The notes beneath the pieces were generated by a model. It did not search any database and had not been told where the DNA came from. It worked only from the letters and a program-made list of their open reading frames with translations. Below, in pieces: positions 24,601 to 35,620 of a stretch of 64,000 bases of DNA. Positions within the stretch are counted from its first letter, which is position 1. Each line of letters begins with the position of its first letter. Source of the DNA: Mytilus galloprovincialis (lineage: Eukaryota; Mollusca; Bivalvia; Mytilida; Mytilidae); assembly GCF_965363235.1 (NCBI RefSeq), contig NC_134839.1, positions 79,385,410 to 79,449,409 of the forward strand. The letters are read 5' to 3'. Made by a program: the position numbers and the translations under genes.

Positions 24601-27600
24601 ATCTAAGGTAATCTATGACTGAGGTATTTAAAATTCAAAATGTTGTAAACAGTTAATTTATAAATATAACAATATCATATGATAATTCATGTCAGCACAA
24701 AAAGTGCGAAACTGATTTGTTTTATTTCAGGTAATCTATCTCATAAAAAAAAGATTGTAATCGCAGGGAATCATGAGTTGTCTTTTGACGGAACTCTTTT
24801 TGCGGAGGAACACTGTTTTGAAGAGAGAAATGATGAAGTAAATCATTATCTCAGATCCAAAGGACTAAAATCTGTTAGAGAACTAGTGACTAACGCTATT
24901 TACCTACAAGATTCAATGGTTTCTGTTTGTGGAATAAATATCTATGGATCTCCATGGTAAATATTTTTTTATGAAACTCTAAATTAAGATCACATTGTTA
25001 AATTCAACTAGACGACTTAACTGTGTGACAATATATGTGTCTTTATTGAAGTTGTTTGCTTGATGTAACTGTTTGGCATAGAATGTGTCTTCGTGCACTT
25101 ACTTTCTGTACGTCATAAAATATGTTGTTCCTATAGTTGATGGCTAGGTACTGTGTAGCATTGGTTCTGTGATTCGTGCAGTTGATGGATAAAGGTAACT
25201 GTGTGGCGTCATTTGTGTCTTTCATTCAGTTACTGGATAAAGGTAACTGTGTGGCGTCATTTGTGTCTTTCATTCAGTTACTGGATAAAGGTAAATATAT
25301 GGCATCGTATGTTCTTCTTCCAGATAATGAATTACAGTTATTGTGATATCATGTGTGTCTTTTGTGGAGTTGTTTGCGCAATTAAACTGTGTTGCATCAT
25401 GTGTGTATTTCGTGCAGTTTATGATAACGGTAACTATGAGGCATTATTTGCTTCTTTCAAGCAGTTGATGGCTTAAGGTAACATTATGGGTATCATATTG
25501 ATCTTTTATGCAGTACTAGTATACGTTAATGGCTACTTGTAGCTGTGCGGCATCACTGCCCATGCAGTTGATGTCTAGCGGTAGATTTGACATCATACCA
25601 TCCACAGGTGATGGCTATAGCGGTAGCTGTATGGCATCATGTGTGATTTCCTACAAGTGGCACATTTGTGATAGCATGTGTGTTTTTCATCCAGCTAATT
25701 AATAATGATCTTTCGTGAACATTGCTAACGACAGCAAGTAACTGTGTGGTATCAAAGGAATCTTACGTTCTGTAAAGGGCTAAAAGGTATTTGTGTGGCA
25801 TTAAATTGTTTTTCAAGTAGTTGATGGCTAAAAGTAACGGTGTGGTATCGTGTGTGTCTTACAAGCATTGCTAACGGTAAATGTGTGGCGTCAAATGTTT
25901 CGTTCGTCGTTTAATGGCGAAATCTTGCGTTTTACTGTGGTAGTAACCATATCAAAAAACTCTCCGAAAATATCTTCAATACTAAAAAAAGTGTATTATA
26001 TAATGCAGATGATTAATCGGAAGTTTTAGAATACACATAATGTATACCGTAGTCTACACATTATTGCAAATGTGTGTTTGCACCTAATCTGATTTCAGAC
26101 ACCCATGGAAATTATCTATAAAAAAACTGTTCAAAAGTCAAGAAAAAGAAATCCATTCGATCTAAGTTTCATATGAAATCCTTTGATCTAAAGAAACTTC
26201 ATTTGTTGTAACCAGTTCTTTAAAAATCATTTGATGCTAATATATCTTACTACATGTGCATGATGTATCTATATAAAATTATTTCGATTTCAACTCTTCT
26301 CCTTTTGTTACAGAAACCCGTTAAATTGTAAGACGACTACTTTCTCATAATATCTTATTCGAATATTAGAATTGTTTATGTTATAAATCCTGCGAAAACC
26401 ATGATTACTGCGGTTTATATAATAACTTATTTATATTAGATCCATGTTGTAGGAAACTGTCCTATTAATTAATACATGTTCCCATGCTAATAGTTTTATT
26501 TAAGCAAAACTATAAGATACTCGCTTTACCGAAGAAAAAAATAAGTGACAAAGAAGATTTGAAAATTGATTTTCATTAACATTTCTAAACTTAGTTTAAC
26601 GTGGATCGACTTAAGGTTTCAGCACTTTATTTTCAACCTGTATTTTTCAGCACTGTAATAGATATCGACAAGTTTATTCGGACTCCTGTTATATCTTTTG
26701 TTTCGAGATCATGTATTAAAATTTCCATATTGAATTTGCTCTTTTTAGTCACTATGTGTACTTTTTTAGTTGCAATCATATATGGTGTTCGTAAATATTT
26801 TAGGATACCTATGTATCGTAAATGGGCGTTCAATGTTAATCGTGGTGAAGAAATATTGCAGAAGTGGAATTGTATACCAGAAAATGTTGATATTCTCATT
26901 ACACATGGACCACCTGTTGGTGAGTTTTATACCAGGAACACAACCTTTTTCTTCGTGGTGCTGTTTCGTACTTTGAAGTTTTATATTGTTTTAACAATCA
27001 ATACGACAATAATAATCAAAACCAAGGAGAAAACAAAGACTCACAAAACCAAAAGACATTTACATCAACGTTATAAATAATAAATAAAAAACAACACGAA
27101 CTCCACTAAAACAGGGAGTGAAATAATGAGTAAACAACTTGTAACTGAATACAAATTATTGGATATGATGAGACAATAATATCAATTGTTAATCTTAGGA
27201 ATTAGGACTTGATATGCTTTCGTTTTCTGACCTTATATCACCCTCGGGTTCTGGTGGGGTTCTAGACAGTTGATCCGTTGTGTTTATGAAGTGCTCTGTT
27301 GACAGTATTTGTAGCATATATTTTTATTGTTTCTTTTGCTATGATTATTTCGGTCCTTCTTTGGCAGACCATACAAACTGTATAACGATCAGTACTATAC
27401 CTTGGTCACACATTGTTGATAAAGTTTAATTAGATGATAAAGATGGTACAGGTCTATACTTATAAAAAATGTAAATCTTTACTCCTCAGGTCACGGTGAT
27501 TTAACCAAGGCTGGGATAAATGTTGGATGTGTTGAACTTTTAAACACAGTACAGAAAAGGGTCAAACCAAAGTATCATTTATTTGGTCATGTACATGAAG

Positions 27601-28215
27601 GTTAGTCATTCCTAAAACTAAAAATGTTGTTAAACACATGATAGAAACATCAGAATATTCTGAATAAAAGTATAATACTTTGGCATGGCAACATAATTGT
27701 GTAAAAATATAGCATCACTTTTAGTTTAAACCTTCATATAAATCATAAGCAGAAAACACGATGAGCAAGATGTTATTTTTAAAATAACACAATGTAACGT
27801 ACGTTTTCGGTCTTATTGCTGAAAACACAACAATTATAATTAGTTATTGATGTTTAGATGGATATTTGTTTTGGATAGAATTGGATCATTTCATAAGTCT
27901 TAACTGACTGATAAAGTGAATATAACTGTCCGAATTATTATTTTCAAAAGAAAAAAGTCCAAGGGTAATGTGCAGTGAATCTGTATTTTATCTCTAAAAT
28001 AAATCTACGAAATCACTTATCTTTGTTTTGTCAACACAAACACAAAACGAATAACTTAATTGATATGTTTCTACTTTTAAGGTTATGGACTAACAACAGA
28101 TGGAGAAACATTGTTTATCAATGCATCATCTTGTACCAAAGGATATAAACTGTGTAATCCACCAATAATATTTGATGTGCCCTTGCCTCCTGGCCAGTCG
28201 AAAAACAGTTACTAA
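21696..28215 (+). CDS. MPPED1/2: Gene B: MPPED1/2-family metallophosphoesterase, tail lost
   Basis: Five coding exons: 21696-22095, 24731-24956, 26804-26919, 27490-27600 and 28082-28215; the same phases as gene A, 328 aa. The ATG is the first after an acceptor at 21671-21674. All metal-site motifs are kept: LSDTH (D90, H92), HAGDF (D116), GNHE, THGPPV (H243) and FGHVHEGYG (H281, H283). Exon 2 differs from A at about 19 of 75 residues and exon 4 at only two. Exon 3 has lost the QPxF start (IPMYRKWAF). In exon 5 a one-base loss relative to A, near 28210, brings an in-frame TAA at 28213-28215. The following DNA still aligns with A's tail, out of frame. The stop falls about where vertebrate MPPED proteins end, so B is probably functional. 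Confidence 0.9.
22155..22385 (+). repeat. Solo 3' tail of the Penelope-type element
   Basis: The complement of the tail at 18336-18600: CATGTGGAGCAGGATCTGCT, GAGCACCTGAGATCACCCC, a GTTCGTGTTG word, GCCATGGCGTTGTCAGTTTG and TATCTTTCGTCCCTCTTTT. The 83-codon open frame at 22161-22412 is an accident of this repeat. It lies in intron 1 of gene B, just downstream of exon 1. Confidence 0.7.
23789..24205 (+). repeat. Dispersed bivalve repeat, near-complete copy
   Basis: Runs from GATGTGGTATGATTGCCAAT through GTACGGTCTTCAACAATGAG to GCTTAACTCATCAGATGGA. Its 3' half matches 1-185 and its 5' half matches fragments near 4160, 5990, 14640 and 55750. No open frame. A SINE-like nature is possible, but I see no convincing pol III boxes. 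It lies in intron 1 of gene B. Confidence 0.65.
24445..24640 (+). repeat. Dispersed repeat (ACGCGCGTT family), copy 3
   Basis: GCCAGACGCGCGTTACGTCT, ACTCATCAGTGACGCTCGAA, GAAGTTGAAGAGCATTGAGA and TGCCAAGTACATCTAAGGTA match the units at 15821 and 16178. It ends about 90 bp before exon 2 of gene B. Confidence 0.65.
24985..25920 (+). repeat. 48-bp minisatellite, intron 2 of gene B
   Basis: Tandem units with consensus blocks GTTGATGG(A/C)TAAAGGTAAC, TGTGTGGC(A/G)TCAT and GTGTCTTTCATTCA. Two adjacent units at about 25191-25286 are identical over 48 bp; the rest are degenerate. As 48 is divisible by three, a repetitive open frame runs over 25201-25476; I do not regard it as a gene. Homologous to 10060-10600. 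Confidence 0.75.
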
Positions 28216-28848
28216 AAGTGTTAATTAAAGTTGTGTCTTATTCAAAAGAGGAATCTTCTAGTGAAACAGTCATAGAATCAGACAAAGGGACATAGACAAC
28301 AAGCAATTGACCTTAAAACAGTTGAAGTCGACTTTTCGATGTAGTGTTATGTTGCTTAGTAAATTGGTCGATTTTTGTTTTCTTGTCATTGTATTGTACT
28401 CCATTAAGAACTCGTTGACTTTCATACTAGAAATTAAATTTTCCAACAATCCGTATGACTTTATTTTAAGTTACACGCATTTCAATATGGGTCCAACATG
28501 CGAGAATCGGTGATAATGTTTCATAGGTTTTAGAGTTATATTTAGTGCTAGTTTATTGATTATTTAAAGTTCATGGGTCGAAGATGACTATGCGGAATAT
28601 CTTGCCTCTTGAAAAATATGTATGTAGCTGTTTTGGACCCATTTCAAAACACTGAGTCCTACAGCTCGTTTACAATCAAATATTGATTTTCAGTAATGCA
28701 TCATACTAAAAAAACAATTTTGGTATAAAATTGGTCGAAAAAAGGTAGTCCCTTACCACGAACATCGGACCAATACAGTCCCTGTTTAGTTTCAAATCGA
28801 CTCTATTAGAATGGTCTTGCTTTAGATATTTGCATTTCAACCAATCTA
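28216..28848. other. 3' flank of gene B
   Basis: The first ~110 bp still align with the C-terminal coding tail of gene A but are out of frame, so they now form 3' UTR. No polyadenylation site was fixed and no other gene is seen before the Tc1-type element. Confidence 0.55.
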
Positions 28849-30140
28849 TACACATGGAAAAAAGTATTGCAACACCAAATTGAAATTGAAATTAAAAAAA
28901 CACTTTTTATTTTTTTGTGATATAATTTGGTAAAATAGAACTACTTAAACATTATTTAAGTATCACCTGAGTTTAATCAATAAATATCGACTCGGTAAGT
29001 TTTTATCTGCACATGCAGCTACTGTACCCGTAAACAGCAAAACAGGTGTTTTCATCCTCATTGTTTTCAACACTTTAAATAACCAAAATTTTAAAGTTAT
29101 GTGATTGACACCTTGTAATGGGTCATCGACAACTCTTAAGTGCAGCAAGATGACAGATTATCAGCATGAGTGAAGCAGGAGGTCGCTGTAATAACTGCAC
29201 GTATTGTTGGTCATCACCATTCCACTAGAAGTCGTTTTGAGAATTAAAAATGGCACTAAACGATGTTAAAGACCTTCCGAAATAAAGAAGACCCTCTATA
29301 CCATTTGCTAGGGAAAATCAAGCATAAAAAAGGTTGGTCAGAAGGAAACCCCTTGCATACAATACAATCCAAAAAAGAGAGTGTTTGGCATACAGGGACC
29401 TTTTAACAAGAACTGTTCGAGATTGACTCATCGCTACTGGTTATCGTGCGATAAGACCATTTCGGAGACCTTTGTTCACGAACAGACACACAGTTTTCCG
29501 TATCCAATGTAGTGCAGAGCTCGCTAAAATTGAAAATTAGCATCATGGAGGAAGATTCATTGTTCCAATGGAATTCGGGTCATCTTCCGTGGACGGATCG
29601 TAGCCCAGATTTGAACCATATCGAGCATATATGGGACACTATTGGGCGGGAAGTGCGCGAAAGGACACCCCAGTTCAAACACATCATGAAATAAACAATG
29701 CCCTTCATCAGAAATGGTTGCTGCTACCTTAGCAACAAATTAGTCGATTTTTGGCAGGAATCAGAAGACGTTAAGATGCGGTTATCCGTTTGAATGGAGG
29801 CTGCGCACAAAGTACTAATTCTTTGACGTGTAACGATCAACCATGATGTGAACAGTCATCTGAAGATTAATTTTGAAATGTCTGACATTGTAAAGTTTGA
29901 CTACAGTCAAAGTTGTAAAATGCATTTTTTTGTACAAAAAACGCTTCATTTTGTTATTAAAATTGTGGTTATATAAATCATTTTTTTTAAAACATTTTTT
30001 GTTCGTTTCAATGCCAATGTTATCATAAACTATGTTTCAATAATATTATACAAATATCTTATTATATATCATCCAAAAAAAGAGGCTGATTTTTCAATTT
30101 TTGAAAAATCAAGGTGTTGCAATACTTTTTTCCATGTGTA
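28849..30140 (+). mobile_element. Tc1/mariner-type transposon, decayed transposase
   Basis: A 1292-bp element whose ends are perfect inverted repeats over at least 28 bp (starting TACACATGGAAAAAAGTATT; the complement ends at 30140), with TATA context at both edges as expected for TA insertion. Inside, on the + strand, broken frames at about 29330-29700 recall Tc1 transposase: a RTVRD-like helix-turn-helix segment near 29420, and SPDLNHIEHIWDTIGREVRER at 29608-29670, whose E is the third residue of the usual DDE triad. The frame is interrupted and the first two acidic residues are not identifiable, so transposase is not encoded. The intact ends could still be recognised in trans. Confidence 0.8.
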
Positions 30141-30360
30141 TATGTATGAGATTGGTGTTTATCTATGTTTCTTTTTTTTGTGTTTGATACTTGGAATAAA
30201 TGATTTGTTCTTAAATTCACAGCAGTGTCGTGAGCAGCTTATTATGCAAAGAAATCCGATGAAACCTGTGCTATGTGTTTTCTTAATCCTGCCGTGAGGT
30301 GGCTCTGAGATGAGAAAAACGAAATCTATATAGAGTGTTCCTTTGCTTTATGTGTTTTGC

Positions 30361-30955
30361 TGTGCATTTCTTGTATCATGTGTTTCATATCCTTTCTTGT
30401 ATCATGTGTTTCATATCCTTTTTTGTATCATGTGTCTCATATCATTTCTTGTATCATGTGTTTCATATCATTTATTGTATCATGTGTTTCATATATATCA
30501 TTTCTTGTATCATGTGTTTCATATTATTTCTTGTATCATGTGTTTCATATCATTTCTTGTATCATGTGTTTCATATCATTTCTTGTATCATGTGTTTCAT
30601 ATCCTTTCTTGTATCATGTGTCTCATATCATTTCTTGTATCATGTGTTTCATATCATTTCTTCTATCATGTGTTTCATATTATTTCTTGTATCATGTGTT
30701 TCATATCATTTCTTCTATCATGTGTTTCATATTATTTCTTGTATCATGTGTTTCATATCATTTCTTCTATCATGTGTTTCATATCATTTATTGTATCATG
30801 TGTTTCATATATATCATTTCTTGTATCATGTGTTTCATATCATTTCTTGTATCATGTGTTTCATATCCTTTCTTGTATCATGTGTCTCATATCATTTCTT
30901 GTATCATGTGTTTCATATCCTTTCTTGTATCATGTGTTTCATAGCCTTTCTTTTC
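30361..30955 (+). repeat. 26-bp tandem array (~22 units)
   Basis: About 22 head-to-tail copies of a 26-bp unit containing TTGTATCATGTGTTTCATAT. Variants include TTCTATCATG, TGTGTCTCAT and two units lengthened by an extra ATATAT (near 30495 and 30810), which hints at a higher-order period of about 316 bp. As 26 is not a multiple of three and the unit lacks stops in any + frame, all three + frames stay open for about 600 bp. The resulting frames (30335-31186, 30343-31134, 30357-30944) are artefacts of the array. Confidence 0.9.
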
Positions 30956-31228
30956 TATCGTGCTTGTTATTTGTATCCCCCTGGGACAAAATATCGGGGT
31001 ATATATTGTTTTATACCTATCCGGTCGTCAGTACGTGGGTATCACTTAGGGTATACGGTCTGTCCAGTTATAACTACTTCCATAATTTTAAATCAAAACT
31101 TTTGTACTATAGGGTGTTTGAACTTAAACTATAAGTGCGTATATTGTAAAGATTTAGATATTTTTCAGGATGACTGTTTAACTTAATATAAATGCCATTG
31201 GAATCACGATTATTGCGACGCATCAAAT

Positions 31229-31714
31229 ATGTCTAAACAGACACAGCATTTAAGTTGCAATTCAACGTCATCTTTTCTAAAGCCAGCGGGCGCACCATCG
31301 TACATCTTCTTACATGGTAGAAAGCAAAGAGTGCAAGTTAATGGAAATTACTCACATTGGCATAATGTAACTAGTGGCATACCACAAGGGTCAGTTCTCG
31401 GACCAATACTGTTTGTTCTTTTTATAAATGATTTACCCTTATGTGTGGACTCTGAGGTATTTATGTTCGCAGACGATACAAAATTATATAGAGATATACA
31501 AACCCCAAATGATATAGACATAGTTCAACAAGACATAGACAAGTTGTTCAGATGGAGTGAGAAATGGCTGTTACAGTTCCACCCTGATAAATGCAAAGTT
31601 CTGCCAATATCCACGAAACAAACGAAGAACCAAGATGGGAGATACAAGATGCCAACATATGATGGAGCGCTACGCTTGTATGTTATATTTCCAGACCTGA
31701 TCATTACTTTTTAA
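31229..31714 (+). pseudogene. Non-LTR retrotransposon reverse transcriptase fragment
   Basis: An open frame whose part from about 31310 is a reverse-transcriptase palm segment: TSGIPQGSVLGPILFVLFIN, then FMFADDTKLY with the FADD catalytic pair, then W(S)EKWLLQFHPDKCKVL. This order is typical of CR1/Jockey-type LINEs. Fingers, most of the thumb, endonuclease and ORF1 are absent, and the frame runs into unrelated sequence after about 31640. It abuts the 26-bp array. Confidence 0.85.
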
Positions 31715-32085
31715 AGCAAAACAAAAACAAACAATGCTATATATGAATTGAAGATTACCGACATCTAATCGCTGTACTTGTCAAACAGGTTATCGTGAAA
31801 TATATACTTAGATATTGAAAATACAAAATGAAATTCAGTGCATTACAATACTTGTCAAAAACATACCTATTTTTTCAAAGTTGGATTGCTGTAATAAGAA
31901 CAGATAGTTTTATGCACCATAAGAGATGTTTGCTGTTCATCTATTTGTATTACAATATATTACGACTACAGAAACCTTTAAGCACTGTACGGGATATAAA
32001 GGTTTTCAAATGGTTTGTTTTATTCTGTGTCTTTCATTACCTGGCGTTTGTTTGAACTCGTCTGATCAAATAATGACTTGTGTTT

Positions 32086-33084
32086 ATGTTCCGGACCATA
32101 TGAGTATTTGGACCATACGCGTATGGTCATGACCACATGGGTATATACTCATATGGTCCGACCGTACTCGTATGGTCGGGGTAATTAACACTCTGTTACA
32201 GTTTACTTTCAATACTTCTAAACTCTACATATGCTATGACGCTATCATATAGGTAATTTTATTATTATGTTATAATAAAAAGATAAGCTAAATAAAAATT
32301 AGAAGTTTCACCTAGTTAATTTTACTTACTTGTCAAAACTATAATAAACACATTTTTTACTTATGGTCAATATCGATTTGTTATAACGAGTGAATGGCAA
32401 TATTTCGACTTAAAAAATAACTTCCAAAAATTTCTTAATGAACTGAACAACATTACACAATTAAGAAGTTACTGGAAAGTAACATAGTTTATTTAAGTGG
32501 TTTGTGAATATGATGTATTGCAGTCATGTTACGATATTTGAGATCTAGAGCTTCTTTTAAAAAAACACCGTAGACATCGGAATGGCCCAAGACCTCGGTG
32601 TCACTGTACACAGAGCTACAAAAAGGTTTGGTTTTTCACTCGCAAACAAAAGGTGTAAATGAAAAGGATCGTGCAAGACTTGCAAATGCAAAAAAACTAT
32701 GATACCGTATGGAAGTAAATGTCACCAAGCCTACATGTAAGAGTGTAATTCACAATGAAAACTAACTATGACATCAATATTTAATTTTTACTTAGTATTT
32801 GTATTATAAAAATAATACACTGTGACATGTTACCATCATTTTTTTTTAGATAAAGTTTTTCAATTATTGAAACTTTTATAATGTAATTAAAAAAATATAT
32901 ACCTATATGGTCCAAATACTCATATGGTCCGGCCCGTTAATAACCAAACGAGTATTATACTCATATGGTCCGACCATACGCGTACGGTCGGACCATACGC
33001 GTATGGTCGGACCATATGAGTATACGCATATGGTCATGACCATACGCGTATGCACGGTCCAAATACTCATATGGTCCGGAACAT
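32086..33084. mobile_element. Fold-back element of palindromic words
   Basis: A 1-kb element with perfect 29-bp inverted ends (ATGTTCCGGACCATATGAGT... and its complement) and TTTAT next to both ends as a possible target duplication. Inside each end, near-palindromic words are strung together: GACCATACGCGTATGGTC (a perfect 18-bp palindrome at about 32990-33007), GACCATATGAGTATA and ATACTCATATGGTC. The ~720-bp centre is AT-rich without a convincing frame. Confidence 0.75.
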
Positions 33085-33471
33085 TTATATAATTATGTTA
33101 GTCCGCGGCGTTTTTCTGGTCTATTTTCATCAAAAACTCAAAAAAAATAAAACAAAATAGATAACCAATGCTATATAAGACATGGGCAGGTGAGGGGCTA
33201 TTAACCAGCAAACTGTCAACTAAAACTGATAGCCAATTTCTTTAGCTCTGCATGAGGGATTATAACCTTAGTAGGTTTTTTCTTACTTTACTTTACTTAG
33301 TGAGTATATAGTTCATGTTGTACCTCCTGTATATTTTTTTTTTAACTGCATTCAGCTATGTTAGAAATAATACTTAGGTAAAAAAAAGATAAAGGTAGTT
33401 CTTATTCTTATCAGTGTAAAGAGAGATATGTAGTAAAAATTATACCTAGTAATACAAAGTAAAATAACAAA

Positions 33472-33690
33472 AATACCGAACTCAAAGGGAAAATCTAAAC
33501 GGAAAGTTCTTTATAAAATGGTAAAATCGAAAACTCAAACACATCTAAAGAATGGAAAACAACTGTCATATGCCTCACTTGATACAGACATTTCCTTGTG
33601 TAAAAAATTGTGAGGATTAAACCTGGTTTTATAGCTATCTACGCTACCTATTTAACCTCACACTTGTATGACAATCGCATATAATTCCAT
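33472..33690 (+). repeat. Dispersed bivalve repeat (AAAATACCGAACTC type)
   Basis: AAAAATACCGAACTCAAAGG, GGAAAACAACTGTCATATGC and TTGTATGACAATCGCATA are words I recognise from a repeat common in bivalve genomic DNA. There is one copy in the window, so the call rests on memory of the family. Confidence 0.45.
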
Positions 33691-34734
33691 TATATTAACA
33701 ATATAGGGGCAAAACAAAGCGACGTACTAGCCTATTTGCAATTTTCCGACAATCTTTCCAGACAATATTTAAAAAAAAAAGAAGCATTATTGCATGGCCA
33801 ATGTAACTGGTCAATATAAACGCATGGAATGAAAATTGTTTTATTACAAGATTGAAAGTATAATCAAGGTGACTAATTATAAAGAATTGTACGTGCAATT
33901 TAAGTTTTCCGTCAATTGTATTTACCGCCGTTTACATTCTTTTTCGATTATTGGGTATCTGCTAGACTGATTAGTATTTCTACCAGGCATCTATGCAAGA
34001 CCACTTGGCTGGATCAGGATGGGCAAGTTTTTACACTTTCTAGGACGCGTACTGGAGTGTACTTCGACGCTATTTGATTCGTGCTTGAACAAAAAAACAA
34101 TAAACATTTAATCTTGGAAATACATATCTGGATATATTCATAAGAAATTTATATTGGAGATTAACGTCGAGTAAAACTGGGTAGGCAAATATTCACATCT
34201 GAACGGATAAAGACTCCAAATGTCCTCCTTTTTACACAATAACTGATGGTGGTGCTTCTAATTAAAGGAGGCCCATACGGTGACCAGGAGAAAATTCACA
34301 CATTTGTCTCGGAAATTTATCATCTCCGTCATACATTTGTTATGTTAGTTTTTACTTCAACCAATCAAAATGAATTTAACAATACAGAAAGCACCTGTCC
34401 AATGAAATTTGTTCTTATTTAATTATTATGATTGGAAAGAAATTTTTGTTGCTAATGATGCTTCAAAGAAAAAGTATATTTTGTTTATCTTCAAATAAGA
34501 AAATTTCGGAGTAAACAATACACAAATTCTCATGGCCTTTCTGTAACTGTCTATAGAACACGTTTTCACCAATGTCTTCATTACAAATATTCCCTAATTT
34601 TACATTTCTGGTCCGAATAAATAATAAGTTGGTATTTACTTGAAGCAACTATGTTTTTTTTTTTTAATTTACTTTTAGACCATTTATATGTTTCAGAGTA
34701 TAGTGTGACGAACAAGTACACATTTTTTGTTCAG

Positions 34735-34865
34735 GGGCCAGCTGAAGCCCCCTCCAGGTATGAGATTTTCTCATAGTGTCTTAAGACCCATTGGTGGCCT
34801 AGGGCTGTTTTCTGCTCTTTAGTTGGGTTGTCTCTTTGACACATTCCCCATTTCCATTCTCAATT
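34735..34865 (+). repeat. Dispersed bivalve repeat 3' end
   Basis: GGGGCCAGCTGAAGCCCCCT, AGACCCATTGGTGGCC and GGGTTGTCTCTTTGACACAT, ending TTCCCCATTTCCATTCTCAA. The last word also occurs at about 4850-4870, and the region is partly complementary to the GAGACAACTC family. Confidence 0.5.
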
Positions 34866-35620
34866 ATATGTACGCCCTAGTCTACTGCCTAGTGCTCAAT
34901 CAGAATTGAGCGATCTACAGTGCACTTTTGTATATTGAAGTCACTTTGGCATCAAAGACAATTCAGCATTTGTGAAAGACCTTTCAACAGCTCTATAGGT
35001 ATAAGATCCGTGTACACCTTGGATTCGTTCCAACCTTCCCAACCAATGTTCATTCAAATACCTGTTGAATTAGAATATGTTTTGTAGAAGTATATACATC
35101 TGAATATTTATACTTTCATGAATAAAATTCTTGATTTTTTTCAATGAACTACATGTATTTTGTTTTGTGATCAGACGATATATTATTAATTGTGATTTAT
35201 TTAAGATTACTGTTAATTGGTATTTACAAAGCTTGCTGTGCATTATTCTAACATTGCCATTATTGTATACATCAAATAAATGTGTTTGGTTTGAAGTGAA
35301 AAAACAAGTAGTTTTAAAATCATTCAAACTAGCTTGGTATTAGTTGGTAAATGTATAAGTAAAACAACATTGAAGATTTTTAATGAAGAAACAAAAGATG
35401 ATAATTTTTAACAGCTTGTGAGGAGTTTGATAGTAGTTTGGAATCTTTTGCCTTTCTTTTAAAAGTCTTAGAGACAAATGACTTGGTCTTTGATATTATG
35501 TGAATATTCATTTGTTGCAAGTTTAAAAAAAGGGATTTATTTTGTCCCAGCATATACAATGTATATTGTGTACATGTATCTGAAATTGGTTTTCAGCTTT
35601 AGGATAAAAGTAATTACAAA

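Larger units (their letters stand above)
33085..35595. other. Intergenic DNA upstream of CCDC13, repeat-rich
   Basis: Repeats are at 33472-33690 and 34735-34865. The CCDC13 promoter must lie in or upstream of this stretch but no clear core promoter could be chosen. TTTTCAG at 35590-35596 is a plausible acceptor for a leader exon. The open frames at 34463-34648 and 35070-35343 show no domain. Confidence 0.45.

Noticed and set aside
25201..25476. Repetitive open frame in intron 2 of gene B
   Set aside because: Produced by a 48-bp minisatellite whose length is divisible by three.
26601..27080. 159-codon open frame as a separate gene
   Set aside because: Only 26804-26919 of it is coding (exon 3 of gene B); the rest is intron read through in the same frame.
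30361..30955. 26-bp array as a CRISPR or a cysteine-rich repeat protein gene
   Set aside because: Units are contiguous with no spacers, and the open frames exist in all three forward phases because the unit lacks stops; nothing favours one frame.
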